A DNA stretch of 64,000 bases from contig CAJNOL010000400.1 in assembly GCA_905250125.1 (NCBI GenBank), positions 82,382 to 146,381 on the forward strand, given 5' to 3'. A program made the translations under genes and the position numbers. The number at the start of each line of letters is the position of its first letter. Position 1 is the first letter of the stretch. The notes under the pieces were generated by a model. It did no database searches and was not told where the DNA came from. It saw nothing but the letters and a program-made list of their open reading frames with translations. Source of the DNA: Rotaria sordida. Its lineage: Eukaryota; Rotifera; Eurotatoria; Philodinida; Philodinidae. This document shows positions 23,601 through 35,908 of this stretch, piece after piece.

Positions 23601-24368
23601 ACTCTATGAACTAATGTAAATGAGTATATAGATCGCATCTGCAAGTTGAGTTCTGCGAAGTACTTGATGGTTTTTTTTTCTGTCTTCCAAAGTATGCGAT
23701 ACTGCAGATTCAGAAATACTACGAAATGCTTTTAAGAAACAATCGTTCCACAACGTTTATTTTAGCAGATGCGGAACGCGTTTTTTTTTTCGCAGAAATT
23801 TACGCCATGGGTAGCACTATCTCCAAATGATTCGTCCGTCTATTCAGATTTGATCAAAATATGAGCTATTCTACACGCAGAATTTTAATAATTGTTATTT
23901 GAAAAAGTTTTTTTTTACACAATCTCTGATGAAGTTCTAATGCAAATCTCATGTGAGGACATGTTACTAAAAAAAGAAAAGTATAAGGCTAAAAGGATCC
24001 GAATAATCGATGCACTCAACTGAATAGGTGCAAATTGTGAATAAATTCTTTTTGTTATCTCATTTGAAGAACCAATAAATGAGAATAAAGAACCTGTATT
24101 CAACCAGGATTATTTCTCAAGGAGCAGTATGTGCAAGCGGGAGTCCTCGTAGTCCGAATTCGCTATCTAGCCTAGAATCTGTACCTGGATGAGCAATTTT
24201 CACATGTGCGTCAACATGAGCATGTTTTTCTGCATCTGACTTGCGACGTGTATTGGTGTGTTTGTGAGCTTCTGTTGTTTGATGTGTATCGTTGATTGTT
24301 CCATTATTTCTAGTCAAATCCTTAGCCTTATCAGATGATTTGTCATGGGTAGAGGTTGTTGAAGACAT
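20613..24368 (-). CDS. His/Arg/Ser-rich tandem-repeat, probably disordered protein
   Basis: I read three exons: 24368-24185 (ends CCAG|GTACAG), 22022-21012 (after TTTATATAG; ends ACAG|GTATGT) and 20704-20613 (after TTATTATAG). Both introns are phase 1 and the frame closes at TAA, giving 428 residues. Exon 1 encodes a hydrophilic start (MSSTTSTHDKSSDKAKD). Exon 2 encodes repeats built around THGKAATHSPRRNSNAHE, with spacers such as SHQDTHGQSDT and PKDDTHDHANK, in ~60-residue higher-order units. Exon 3 gives an acidic end. There is no signal peptide, membrane segment or Cys. SPRR motifs resemble minor-groove DNA-binding SPKK/SPRR repeats, and the ten RRxS sites fit protein kinase A consensus. 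The His-rich repeats could bind metal. A desiccation-type protective role is possible but is inference. AATAAA lies about 110 nt after the stop. A Met-rich frame at 20826-22013 is an out-of-frame shadow. Confidence 0.78.
23208..23345. repeat. AT-rich inverted repeat in intron
   Basis: GAATTTAAATTTACAAAATT at the left is mirrored by AAATTTTACAAATTTAAATT at the right across a ~40-bp loop. It lies inside the long first intron (22023-24184) of the repeat-protein gene. It is probably a decayed foldback element. Confidence 0.5.
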
Positions 24369-24544
24369 TGTATTGTTTGCAATCTATTTGAATAAAGTAA
24401 CGATTGAAGTTTGAATGATGGCTTTTTATACGACAAAAAGCACGTGATTGTTGTTGACGAGAATAAATGAATTGCTTCTCAAGGACTCACACAACTTCTT
24501 CTAGATGATGTTTTGCGTCGCAACGGTAAATTGCGCGAGTTTTT

Positions 24545-24665
24545 TTTGGCAGAAGGAAGATGAAGAAGAAGAGGAACGAGCAAAAGAAGAAGAAGGAGAA
24601 CGAACAAAAGGTGAAGAAGAAAAAGAAGAAGAAGAAAAACGAACGAACAAAAGAAGAAAAAGTCG
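24545..24665. repeat. polypurine (GAA/AAG) tract
   Basis: About 120 bases of almost uninterrupted purine on the plus strand, dominated by GAA and GAAG units. It lies some 180 bp upstream of the repeat-protein start codon. Glu/Lys-rich and Phe/Leu-rich frames on the two strands are artefacts of the tract. Confidence 0.8.
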
Positions 24666-25237
24666 ACATGCAAATCGTCTTGCATTACTTATTTAATCTA
24701 AATTACTATATTTTATTCTCGAATGTTCGGGCATTGACATAACAGTTGAAGACAAATAATTGTTTATACTTTAGGATCGCTATTACTGTTCAATGTAGAG
24801 CTACGATAGTCTACACTTGTTAATTATTGCACCTTTTAGAAGCGTCTTTACGTGGAATAGTTGACGCATACGTCCTACATTCAGAGAATTGATTGTCAAG
24901 CAGTCACATTCTCAACCGATACAGAAAAGAAAAAAATACTATATGAACGAAGTGATGAAAGAGAAGGAAAACAAGGATTATGTGAGGCAAATATGATCAT
25001 ACACAGTACAAGTCATTGATCGCCAATGTTGAAAGTGAGATAGGGTAGAAACGACCGATCTTTTGAACAGTCGAAAAACTCATTTTACAAGAAGAAACAT
25101 GTATCATTCTCTATATATGCTGCATATCACAGATATTAACACATACGGTACAATATGATTAAGATCATCTATTAATGCTCAAAAATGTGCGATGTCATAA
25201 TACGATATCAGAACGAACGTCATTTCATAATCTTGAG

Positions 25238-25347
25238 AATGTGGGTGTGTGAGTGTGTGAGTATGGGTAGGTGTCGATGTGGATGTGAGTGTGGGTGTGA
25301 GCGAGGTGGGTGTCTGTGTCGGTGTCAGGGAAACACACCCACACCTT
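25238..25347. repeat. GT-rich/CA-rich hairpin repeat, copy 3 (longest GT run)
   Basis: About 80 bases of GTGGGTGTGTGAGTGTG-type sequence are followed by GGGAAACACACCCACACC. The GGGTGTG units approximate a TGTGGG repeat. Confidence 0.65.
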
Positions 25348-26057
25348 ACTAACTCTACAATTATGAGAGGCAGAGGAAGGAAAATATTCTCACAACTTCC
25401 TTCAGCTGAACATATCAAATAGTGCAATAGATTCATCAATCCAAGTGAAATATCTATTAACCTAGTTATATAGTTATAGGGAAGCCTCTGCGTTACTTCT
25501 GAGTCAGGTCACTTATTGATTTAAAGAAACGATTTATTAATGGAGCAACGTAGCACGAGATATCACATACTTCTCGATAGAGATTTTTAACATTTAATGC
25601 TTTTGAATTTCTATTTTCCTTTATTTTTCCTCGTCAAGTATATATTTTTCGAATTTTTCTCGTCTGAATTTTGAGAGACATATTATAGTGAAGATATGTA
25701 AAATATTGATCAAAAGCATAGTAAATGTGATAGGAACATTGTATTCCAGTTATTTGTTCAATGCTTCAATGGATAATATGATAGTGATGTGATGATTAAA
25801 TAAATCAATTTATATTATGAATTTTTTAACGTTTTTCTTCTCTTTTTTTTGAATGACAATATCGATGAACATGTAGCTTTAGACAACAAGTAATTGATAT
25901 CAGCATAAAAGCAACAAAGACAACATGGCTCAAGCTATTTGAATATCAATGTGAAACAAAGATGAAAAAGCTTAGTGATTACATGAAGTTTGATAATGAA
26001 AAGAGTTAAGCAATATAGTGCTTGATTAAACAAATGTAATTCTGTCTGTTTTTTAAA

Positions 26058-27908
26058 TCATGATTGAATAGTAACTCGATGAGAACGAATACGCTTTGTC
26101 ATCCATCGATAAAGCCACATGGCATTCCAGGTAATGAATCGTAAGCCAATCGTAAGACCACCATAGAGGCCAAGTACTGATGTAGCCACGTACAAGAGAT
26201 TATTGCGTGTGACATATTCAAAATTGCAATGAGTTGGTGCACATGCAGCAAAATAATCTTCGTATGATACATTATATTTCCATTCTTCGAGAAAGTATTC
26301 GTCCAAAAGTGTACCGATTGAAGTGTTCTTTGGAAAACGTGAAGGTGTTGAGTTGTCTAATGGGGATATATTTATGGGTAATACTGTGGGTGGAATGAAA
26401 TTAATAGGTGGTGATCCATCCATTTGTGTGTAGTATTCAAGATAAGTAAGAATGGTAGAAATGCAACTTGATGAGAAGAAACATTCAAGTGTGGACATGC
26501 GGAGTCCATCATAGGGTAAACATCCAACTACAAGACCGGGTAAAAAAAGACCTGGTGGACCGATTCGTAGTGGTTCCTGACATGCTCCCGAAATCATACA
26601 ATTGCAGGTACTATTAGTGAATACGCGAGGTACACTTCGAATGAGATAACCATCCGATTCGTCACCATATTCCAACAACCAATCAGTATTGAAGGTTGTC
26701 GGCAAAAAACTCAAGTGAAACATTTCTAGTAGGAAATATTGAAATCGTTGAAATCCATTTTGTATTTGGCGAATTTGGTAGACGATACTTTCGGTTATTT
26801 CCAATGAACTTCGAGGCAATACAGTTGCGCTTAGCATCGATTGTCGATTGAATTTGTTCAATTCTACATTGGCACTCTTTATTAATTCTTCACACATCCA
26901 TCTCAAAATTTGAAAATGCTTGCTGAGAAGAGATCGATCAAGCTGTAGATGGCTGTTTGCAGAGGGTCCATATCCATATAATAGTGTTGTCCATGTTGTA
27001 TTGATAAATGCACTCGAACAGATCTGAACAATGCATCACATGAAAAATCTTAGAAATCAGTAAATTACAGATAATATCATATGCAACAGCACTTAGAGGT
27101 CTAAAAAAGCTAAGTTTAACATGCTGTCGTTTTATAAAAGATCTTCCTATCTTCAGTAAGTAGCATTATGTGTCGGTATCAGCTAACAATCAAGAGCTCT
27201 CTATGTTTGAAAATCATACAAACTATAAGTGTATTTTTCTGTGTCTTTGCATATAAATAAGCAGGCTGATCCTATTGGGCAGCGTTGTGGATGTGAACTT
27301 ATCATCATGAAAAGTTTTCGCTTTTTCCAGTGGCGCCAAAAATTTTTCCTGCGTCCGGTGTCAAAAAAGTTTTTTATTCTCTCCCAAAAAATACCACAAC
27401 GGTCTGCTTCCTTCCCTTGTCCTATGTTGGCTGTCTTAGGTCGGTCCCGTAAATAATGTTTCATATTCCAAGAGAAGCCTCATTCTCATATGATGAACTA
27501 CTCTCTACTACTGCATAGAGAAATGGTGCTCATACGCATATGAATATCATCGATCCACATAAATTACCTGGTGAAATTTGAACTTGATAGATATGAAACT
27601 ACTGAATGATGGAGTAGCCTTTTGGCAATAACATGAGAGTGTGTCTGGATATGTTTGTTGAAGTTGTTCAAATGTAGAAAGTGAAGGTGACAGTACCGTT
27701 TTGGAGACATTGATTACACTGAAACCATTTAAAAGGGCAAGTATTGTCACGATTGCACTGAGTAAAACAACATAGATTCGACTTGATGTAAGTGCCACCT
27801 CTTCGCGATCTGGTTTTTGACTAATGGAACATTCTTTTCTGAACAGATTCATTTTGACCAAATGTTTCTTTGTTTCAATTCTTAGTTTATTCAGTTGATG
27901 TAATAGAT
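26058..27908 (-). CDS. unit C of two-helix Cys-rich membrane protein family
   Basis: I read two exons: 27908-27568 (after TTTTTTCTTAG; ends CACCAG|GTAATT) and 27023-26058 (after TTGTTCAG), joined in phase 0, about 435 residues. The order is a basic cytoplasmic N-tail ending MNLFRKE, helix 1 (SSRIYVVLLSAIVTILALL), YPDTLSCYC, then the junction HQ|ICSSAF at the intron, a large extracellular part with Cys-rich block (CNCMISGACQ, LECFFSSSC), CAPTHCNFEY, helix 2 with GLYGGLTIGLRF and a short basic C-tail. Units A and B share every landmark and the same intron positions. Exon 1 has no clear initiator upstream of its acceptor: it opens in phase 1, so either Met30 starts the protein or an upstream exon precedes it. 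The end of unit B exon 8 (28706) is in exactly the right phase to supply that exon. Function is unknown; a receptor or channel is likely from topology. Confidence 0.8.
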
Positions 27909-28171
27909 CTAAGAAAAAACAAAAGACAAAACAAATCATTCTATTATGAAAATGTGTCTATCGGAAATAAGATGTATGCGTCGCATGGTTATAATCTCAA
28001 ATTCGAATCTATCAAGTTTGGTTCATAGAAAGAGAAATTTTCACGAACTGAATAGCATATTTATTCATATATTCCTTGTGTCCTGAATTATACATAAGAA
28101 AAGGAAAATTGTTTTGATAAAATTATTGTATTGAATTAGATGTAACCACTTAAGTTTTATAAACACGATAG

Positions 28172-31100
28172 TTAAACAGTGTTGAAGCTTATGGTGAGAA
28201 AAGTGAATCTCCACTTCCTGGCGTAGTCATAGATCGTGGCAGACATGTCAACATATTCTTTTAAAAATTTAGACCGCAAACTTTTATATTGTCGAAGCAT
28301 TTGGAGATCTTGCATCTGGTCGAAATCCACTAAATCCAAAAGTCTTTTTTCTTTTTCTGAATGTGATATATTATCTCGTGTCCCCGACACTCCTGAAGAG
28401 TATTTTCTTGAGCTTTGATTGAATCATGATAAGCATAATAAGAGTCTTCATATCTGTACAGAATCGGCTCCATCACACTTCAAATTGTATTTCGCACAGA
28501 ATTGTGCTGAAAGTTTTTTGTTCAAAAATAGACGATGAAAGTGTCAATAATTTCTCATGCCATCACAAGCATAATTCACTATCCTCTAGATGAAAATTCT
28601 TTTTTGTCAAAAAGTCACAGAGAAATGACCCAAAGATGTTCAATAGTTTTCTCATCTGCATGCTTACTACATAGTTTTGCTGTTAAGTACGAGATGTTTA
28701 TTTACCTTCATGGCTATCAGGCTGTCGATTATGGATATTTGCTCGACGTTGACGTTGATGAAGGATAATCCAGTAGAAAAGTTTTGCAACAACTGGAACA
28801 ATAAGACGAAGACTAGTGACAAGACCACCAAACAGTCCACCGATAATTGCAACAATATAAACGCGATCCATTCGCTTTACGATTCTGTATGTACAGGTAG
28901 CAGCAGCACAACTATTATAGTAGCCATCGAAGATTGAGCTCATTTTCCACTCTCCAACCATCAGCCGATTAAAAATGGTCTCAACTGTATCTTCCAGTAA
29001 GAACAATGACAAAGCTGAACTATTCAAAGGTTTGATATTAAGAGTAGCTGAAGGTAGTGGCAGTCGTTTAGGCATATCAACATTGAACATGGAGAGAAGA
29101 ATATTCAAACAGGTCTGATTGAAGAAGCAGCGTAAATCAGAATTCAAGATTGATTCGAAAGGATTGCATGACTTGATTAGACCAGGTACTCTCCAGACTA
29201 CTGTATCCACTGTGCAATTGTCGCCGTACTGACACAAAAATTGACCTCCAGACCATAAAGGATCTGGACAATCAAATGCAACACTACAAGCGCAGACGTT
29301 AAATGCCGAAGGAGCAGGAGAGTATCGTCGCAACAAAGGCTTGCCATTCACTACTAATGATTGAAAACGCATACCATTCAGAAATCCAGACGCAGCAATA
29401 AATTTTCGGAGGATTGTGATAAACATCGTATCGTTCATCTTTAAATTCACCAGAAATGCGGTAATTATGGATTCTATACGTGCTTCAAATATGCTTCCTT
29501 AATACAAGAGGATGAAATAATCTTTAGAATCAAATCAAAAGATTTGCAATATCTAGCAGGTTTCCATGACCTCACTAGTTTCTATCATCTAACATGGAAG
29601 CAGAGAGAAATATATCAAATGAGTTAGAAAACTGAATCCTACCAAGTAGAAGATATCAATGAAGAACAAACCCAGTTCTTTCAAACTATATTTATAAGTA
29701 TATAATCAGACTTTTGAAAATGGGACTACTCGATTTTAAACTTTTTTGACTTGCTTCTTCCTTGTCATCGTTTGTCATTTTCTCTCAAATGCTTCGCCTC
29801 ACCATGGGTGGCATTATTGTTTGACAGAAACCTATTTTCTGTACACTAATAGATCGATTCTTTGACTGTCCGCACCATTATTCAGAACTATATCGCTCAC
29901 TGTCTTCATCCTTGCAAAGAACCAACAGAATATCGCCTAAGAATCCTAATCAAAATTTTTCTTTTTTTATCCCTTTCATTAGAACATGAGTCGTATCGGT
30001 TTTATCTGAAAAATGGAGTTACTTGTTAAAAATTGATCGTTAGTATAAGAAAACTAGCAGAATATAAGAACTTTTATATAGTCATATACGAGTGCACATC
30101 ATCTGGAATAGTTGTTAAATTGTATCACAGAGTTCTGTAGCTATAGGCAGAGTGTGATGATTTTCGAATAAGTTCTGTTACGGTTTTCAACTTTTTTTCA
30201 TGGAAAAGAGAGTAAAACACTGATTGTATGAAAACCAATATATTGAGAAAATTTATTTCAGTCCACAAACTCGCTAAAGCAATCGTTTGAACTTTATAAA
30301 AAGTTTCTAATATAAATAAATGTAACAAAAGTCAATCACTGTCATATGTCTACAATACAATACAACATATACGCCATTTGACAGATGGATATCTTATAAG
30401 CCTACTTTCGAATTCACTGGAGCGATCGTCAAAATATTGTTTTGCAAAAAATATCTTGATATTCCTCTTATGAGACTAATATGTCTTGAAAAGTGTTGTT
30501 GAGCTTGATGAAAATGGCACATCATTCAAGAGTGATAATTGTTTATCAACAAAATGATTCGTCATTGTATTTTCCTAGGATAACGATGATCTTAGTGTTG
30601 TCCGTCGGATGAAGGCCACTACCTGTGTCATCTAATATCGAGTCGCTGAAATTCAAGAACAATGTAGATCCGGGCAACTCAGAGGTTTTCCAAATAAAAC
30701 TCAAGTTCATCTAGATACTGTACAATTGGAGTATGCATAAAGTCGTCTACTGATTGTCGAATAGCATTGACTTCAAACTATTGAAAACATTTGAGATCGG
30801 TATTCGATACATTTGTCGAAAAAGAAAAACTCTGGAATAAGAGTGAAGATTTATGTGAAAAAGTATTCTACTTACGAGAAAGTGCATTTGTGCTGATAAA
30901 CTCATTCGTAATCAATCCATCTTGAGTATCACTGACCGAGGTTTGAGCGTAAAAGCAGAGGAATGTAATGCCATAGAAGAAGGTGAACCCAGCAACGCGA
31001 AAGTCATCGTTTGAAATATTGCGCCTATCTGATTCATTAGAGAATCGGATCGTAAAGAAGCCATCGAGCCAAATGGGATGCAAAAAGTCACTTGTGCAAA

Positions 31101-34100
31101 TCTGTAAATGAAAAATAAGGATTATGCATATGTATATGGATGCAAGTGAGGATGGCTTGAATTGCCAGTGTTAATTTCTTTTTCCTCAGTAAAAACAAAA
31201 AGTGTAGTTTTCTCACTGATTGAAAAATATTTTGTAAACGATATTTGGAATCAAAGTTAATCTAAATAACTATTGTCTAGACAAAATAATCTGGAATCCA
31301 GAAAGTTACAAGTAAAGTTCATTGAATAGCAATTTATTTGTCCCTAGACTGAAAGATCAAGAAATTTCTTGTTAACAAATATATACTTTATGATGATCAA
31401 AGTACATTTGCACTGCTTGTTCATTCACAGTAGAAAGCTTTTAGCGTAATCCCTTTAGGATTAAAATGTGAAAGATGATGAACCTATTTCACATGAACAT
31501 GAAGATGCTTTTATATTCAACATGATGGGTTGCAAAGTCACTAGAGAATCAACTCTAAGTGTCTACAACGGTCTGTAATAGGGTCTAATATACCGCATTA
31601 AGGGAGATAAATTGTTTTTTCGAACTTCAGAATTTCAAATCGAATCAGGATCAAAAAATCCACAAGCCCACGTGCCGAAAATCGAAAACTCCTAAACCAA
31701 AATTCCGCACTCCGAAAAACATCATAAGATGTGTTATGTCTTTCACGGTCTGCGAAGGAAGGAGGATCCAATTTTCTAGCTACATACTTCAACACTCATT
31801 TCCAATCGTGTCTCACAAAATAGCGATGTTATTATGACAAGTAGAATGAGTTGATCTCTGTATTATGCTATATTTCATCAATTGTGATCCAAATAGTGTT
31901 AACATCATCTCTGTGAGATTAGAAAGTGACATGATGAAACAATTTTAGACATGATGAATATCAATTTTGCTTTATATTTCAATCCACTGTTATGATTGCA
32001 AGAAGAATAATATTAAAAAACCATGAGTTGTACAAAATGAGGCGCAGCATGGATTTATTAAGTGTTTCATTCAACTGTGATAAACGCTGTAGTCTACACT
32101 CATGATTATAACAAACCCTATACGTGAAACGAAAAGAGAATTCTAACTATATGCTTCTACTAAGTAGATATCAGTGTCCGATATGGATTCATTTTCTGTG
32201 AATCGACCTGATTTGAGAACAACTCTTTTTCAATGATCCCGTCACAGGTCTGACTCGACCCGAGTCGCTCACTGATAGACATTATAAGACTATACTACGT
32301 TTGGATACTTTTAAAAATATATCAATTGTCTTCATATGAAAAAATGGATGGAGCAGAAATCTTTTATCTAGTGTACAAATTTAGAATTCGAAAACAAACA
32401 AGTAAGAAATATTATTAGATTATGAATTCAATCTGATCAATTGGAGACAAAATTCATTTCAGCAAGAAATCTTTGATTGAGTTTAGACAAAAATAGTTTC
32501 AAATGATACTTTCTAATACTGAAATCTAGTATCCTTTAGAGTATTGCTTTGACTTTTAATAAATGTATGATGAACTCGAAAATTGATATGTCATTTCTCA
32601 CCGGATGATATCGTGGAGATGAAATGATGAGTATTTTGTTGTAAGTTACTGTCTGTTGTGAACATGGACATATAAGTGTTGTCGGATAAGTGCTGTGAAG
32701 TCTTTCGAAAGTTGTCAAAGATGGATTTAATATTGTCACTGAACGTGTACTGATTTTTGATGATGAGTAGATCATGAGTGTCGTAATACCGACTATCACT
32801 AGAATCACATAGATGCGTGTCGCATGAATACCAAGTACTTGATCACTCAAATCATCCTTAAACAAAAACAAATTGTATTGAGATTTCGACAGTCTTACTT
32901 TTGTAAAACACTATCTAAAAGAAGTATTGAAGTGTATGGGGCACATATTTCGATCTATCCTCTTTCCTCCCTACTGACTGTGGCGAATGCTCCTTAGAAA
33001 CCAGCAAAGATTGTAATATGTACCGTCCACAAACCATCATAGACCGTGACAGACACTCTCTAGAGACCATCACAGATTGTAGCAGACGTTGATGGTTGGC
33101 GATTATAGACCATATATCAATGAAGTCTCATTCTAATATTTGAACTACTTCCTTACTGTATCTCTGGTGGATTAAGTACAAGAAAGATAAAGGAATGTGT
33201 TCCGAGATATGTGGAATACAACAATCTCTCAATAATTAGTAACAGCAGCTACATCGTGTTTCACATTTTAATCCGACAGAGATTATGCTAACAGCTTTAA
33301 TCATTTAGGTCATGAGTACATCAAATTTTCATTTCCATGATACATAGGTGAGGCATAGTCCTAGAAATGACTTTAACTGAGGTCAACATAGTTTGGAAAA
33401 GCTTGTTAGCTCGATCCTTTTAGGGCTGAAATGTGAAACTTACATATGTTATTTAGTCTCAATAAATTAATACAAAGTAGATGAAGTGAAAAATCTGTCA
33501 TAGACTATAGTTCTGTTCCAACATAATCGATCAGCAAAGTACAAATTTGTCTTATTTATTTCTGCGTTTCGAACAGAATTTTTTTCTTTTTTTCTTGTTT
33601 CGCACGCTCTATTTTTTGTTTGCATTGCTACAATTCGCTAATTATTTTTCTTTTCTTATTTGGTTTTTCTTAATTTAACTTTATGAGTATTCTAAGAATT
33701 AAATTAAATGGCAAATAAGCATGTTGTACATATCGATCGAATCTACAATAGTAGTTCTTAACGTATTACTATACATCTCGACCAACTCATAGACACTGAT
33801 ATTGATTATTATCCAAAATTCTAACTTGATCAACTCACACTTTTTATGTTGATTATATGATGACTGTGGCAAATCAATGCATCATTACTCATCATCCTTG
33901 ACATCTTGAATATCAACCTTTATCTGTGTAAAACTCAAAAACTGCACTATTTAAAGTATTGACAAATGTATTTCAACCATTCAAATTTCGATGAAGACTG
34001 TAGAATATTCTAGAATTTTCTAGAACAGTCAAACTCATGTTGTTAATTCTGTTTAGCTCCTTTTTCCTCAATTACTATTGTCTGTAATTGAGGAGAAGGA

Positions 34101-35861
34101 AGTTCTAAAGTCTCTGATTGGAGGACGGTATGTTAATGTCTGTAGAGGGGAAGAGGAGCCACAAAATTTCGACTTAAAATATACACTCATTCTTTTCTTC
34201 GAAAGTATACGTGAGTGTCATAAAAAAAGTCTTGCAAGTAGCCATAGATGAAAACAAAATTTCTTCACCATTGATTGTAAATTGCATTCTATTTCCCATC
34301 TAACTTCTTCTCCAAAAATAAATAAATATAAAACAGAACAACAACGACAGAGTCTGGTTAGAATATTCTACTAACAGAAATCGTAACTCAAGAGAGAAAT
34401 CTTCGACAAACATCAAGACTTCAAAATCATCCATGATGAATAGCACATTTCCTACAACTTCGAACTAAATTACTGGACATGAGTACTTTATGAGAAAATA
34501 CAATTAATTCACATCACTCATTCTCTGATAATAGACTACGTCTTTAGTCGATAAATTGAAAGAGTTTATTTTTTGAAAGACTTGTCTGAAGATCGACTGG
34601 TCTAATCAGGAAAGTTTAAGAAGAACACATTGATTTTGTCGCAAACTCCATCATGTGCATAACTTCATATCGACATATATAGGGTTTTCAATAATTTTCA
34701 ACAATGGTACAGCATAAAAATTCGATAGATTGTGCCTCATCTGACTTTTCGGCAAGTACTGAATAGAGAATGCTAAATTTATCGCTCTTCTGCGAGTTTT
34801 ATTGATCGAACCTGTTGTAGTTGACTTTCTGTCAAAAACAAATAGCAAATAGTGTTTAAAAATAGGGCTTCTTCTAGAATTCATCGCGAGACTTGCAAAA
34901 ATTTGTCTGTGAGTGTTAGAAATTTTCGCAAAAAGTCAGACGATTTACAGCGTTTGGCAAGGAAAAGAGTCCCATCTCGCCTCCACTTTCTAATCGGGAA
35001 GCCTGGATGTATGATATTTTAATGTTTTCAAATATATTTCACACAAGCATACGAAAATGTGATAAATGAATCGAACATCAAGGAAAAGAGATAATTCAAA
35101 AATTATCCTTTCTTTTTTTGTTCTCTTAGTTATTACCAAGATGTAGTACATGTGACTAAAGTTTCAGTTCAAATGGTATCCAATAGTTCAAGAGTGTTCC
35201 TCGTACATGTTTCAATTCAAAAAAATTATAGATTCAACAACTTCCACCTCGCCCCTTTGAAGAGAATTCCATTAAATGTATTTTTTTATGTTGAAGTCAA
35301 TTCATAACAAGCTGTCAGTGCAATCCTTATGGGACTAAAATGTGAAATATGAAGATTCTTGCCATATTTAACTTGATTGGTCAGCAAGGTAAGGAAGAAT
35401 CATTTCTAATAGTCACCGATTGCCTATCATAGAGGCTAATATGTCGCATTACGAGAGAAATCTAAATTTTTCAAATTACAGGATTTAAAATCAATTCAAA
35501 ATCTAAAAGTTCAGAAGTACGAGATTGCAAAATTCTACACTGAATGGTTCAAAAAAGCCAGAATTCCATGGTTCGAAAACCCATAATAGAATGCGATATG
35601 TATGTCACAATTTGTGGGAAGAAGAAGAACGAATTTTGGATCCAACTTTCTCATGATATACTTCAACACTCATTTCCAACCTTGTTTCACAAGAAAATTC
35701 GATTTTTAATGAACAGCTAGATCCTAAATATGCATATATTTCTGTAAAACGGACATTGTCATCCTACAAAGTGGTTCTTAGACATCATACCTTAAAGAGA
35801 TTAATTTTGGCAATACGCTGTTTGCTTTTCTTCAAGATATGAATCAATTTAATACGCCAAC
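28172..35861 (-). CDS. unit B of two-helix Cys-rich membrane protein family
   Basis: Exons in order: 35861-35791 (after TCTTCTAG; encodes WRIKLIHILKKSK...INLFK; ends AAG|GTATGA), 32856-32602 (helix 1 TRIYVILVIVGITTLMIY, YPTTLICPC, ends HP|GTGAG), 31101-30876 (ICTSDFLHPIW), 29497-28706 (Cys-rich domain CACSVAFDC, CAAATCTYR, helix 2 with GGLFGGLVTSLR; ends GAAG|GTAAAT) and 28392-28172, a 73-codon charged tail ending in TAA. All junction phases agree. The first exon opens in phase 1 without a start codon and continues in frame from unit A through a 96-nt linker exon (36004-35909), so A and B probably form one ~1004-residue protein. Skipping the last exon would instead join unit C in frame. Introns of 1.4-2.9 kb contain dispersed repeats. 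Function is unrecognised. Confidence 0.78.
31430..31830 (+). repeat. ~400-bp dispersed repeat, copy 1
   Basis: It begins AGCTTTTAGCGTAATCCC, then ATTAAAATGTGAAA, later CTAATATACCGCATTA and ends TACTTCAACACTCATTTCC. Copy 2 at 35305-35700 aligns over the full length; inverted copies lie at 32890-33300 and around 39728-44340. It sits in the unit B intron between exons 32602 and 31101. Confidence 0.65.
32890..33300 (-). repeat. ~400-bp dispersed repeat, copy 3 (inverted)
   Basis: Reverse complement begins AGCTGTTAGCATAATC and GGATTAAAATGTGAAACAC and ends ACTTCAATACTTC then GTTTTACAA, matching the ends of copies 1 and 2. The centre repeats CACGGTCTATGATGG-like motifs. It lies immediately upstream of the helix-1 exon of unit B. 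Confidence 0.6.
33397..33480 (+). repeat. partial copy of the dispersed repeat
   Basis: Only the left end is recognisable: AAGCTTGTTAGCTCGATCC followed by GGGCTGAAATGTGAAAC. Confidence 0.45.
34002..34026. promoter_or_regulatory. heat-shock element of five perfect nGAAn units, intronic
   Basis: Five consecutive alternating 5-bp units, AGAAT ATTCT AGAAT TTTCT AGAAC, an ideal HSF-binding array. It lies in the 2.9-kb intron upstream of the helix-1 exon of unit B, where it could act as an enhancer or internal promoter. Occupancy is not shown by sequence. Confidence 0.55.
35305..35700 (+). repeat. ~400-bp dispersed repeat, copy 2
   Basis: It begins CAAGCTGTCAGTGCAATCC, then GACTAAAATGTGAAATATG, CTAATATGTCGCATTACG and ends TACTTCAACACTCATTTCC. 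It is collinear with copy 1 at 31430-31830. Confidence 0.65.
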
Positions 35862-35908
35862 CTAGAAGAGAAGAAGGTATCTTCGTATATTGCAACATCT
35901 AAGAATAC

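Larger units (their letters stand above)
24369..26057. other. non-coding stretch between genes
   Basis: Besides the polypurine tract and the GT/CA repeat at 25238-25347, I see nothing that looks coding. It separates the repeat-protein promoter from the 3' end of the membrane-protein unit C. Confidence 0.5.

Noticed and set aside
24479-24742. Glu/Lys-rich and Phe/Leu-rich frames on both strands
   Set aside because: Both are readings of a polypurine tract.
27290-27450. GC-richer patch in the unit C intron with frames on both strands
   Set aside because: No inverted termini, target duplication or domain found; left as intron sequence.
27908-28172. Direct splice from the tail exon of unit B to the first exon of unit C
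   Set aside because: No phase-1 consensus donor is present in that exon; only a weak AAAA|GTTTGC site would fit, so I prefer exon skipping from 28706.
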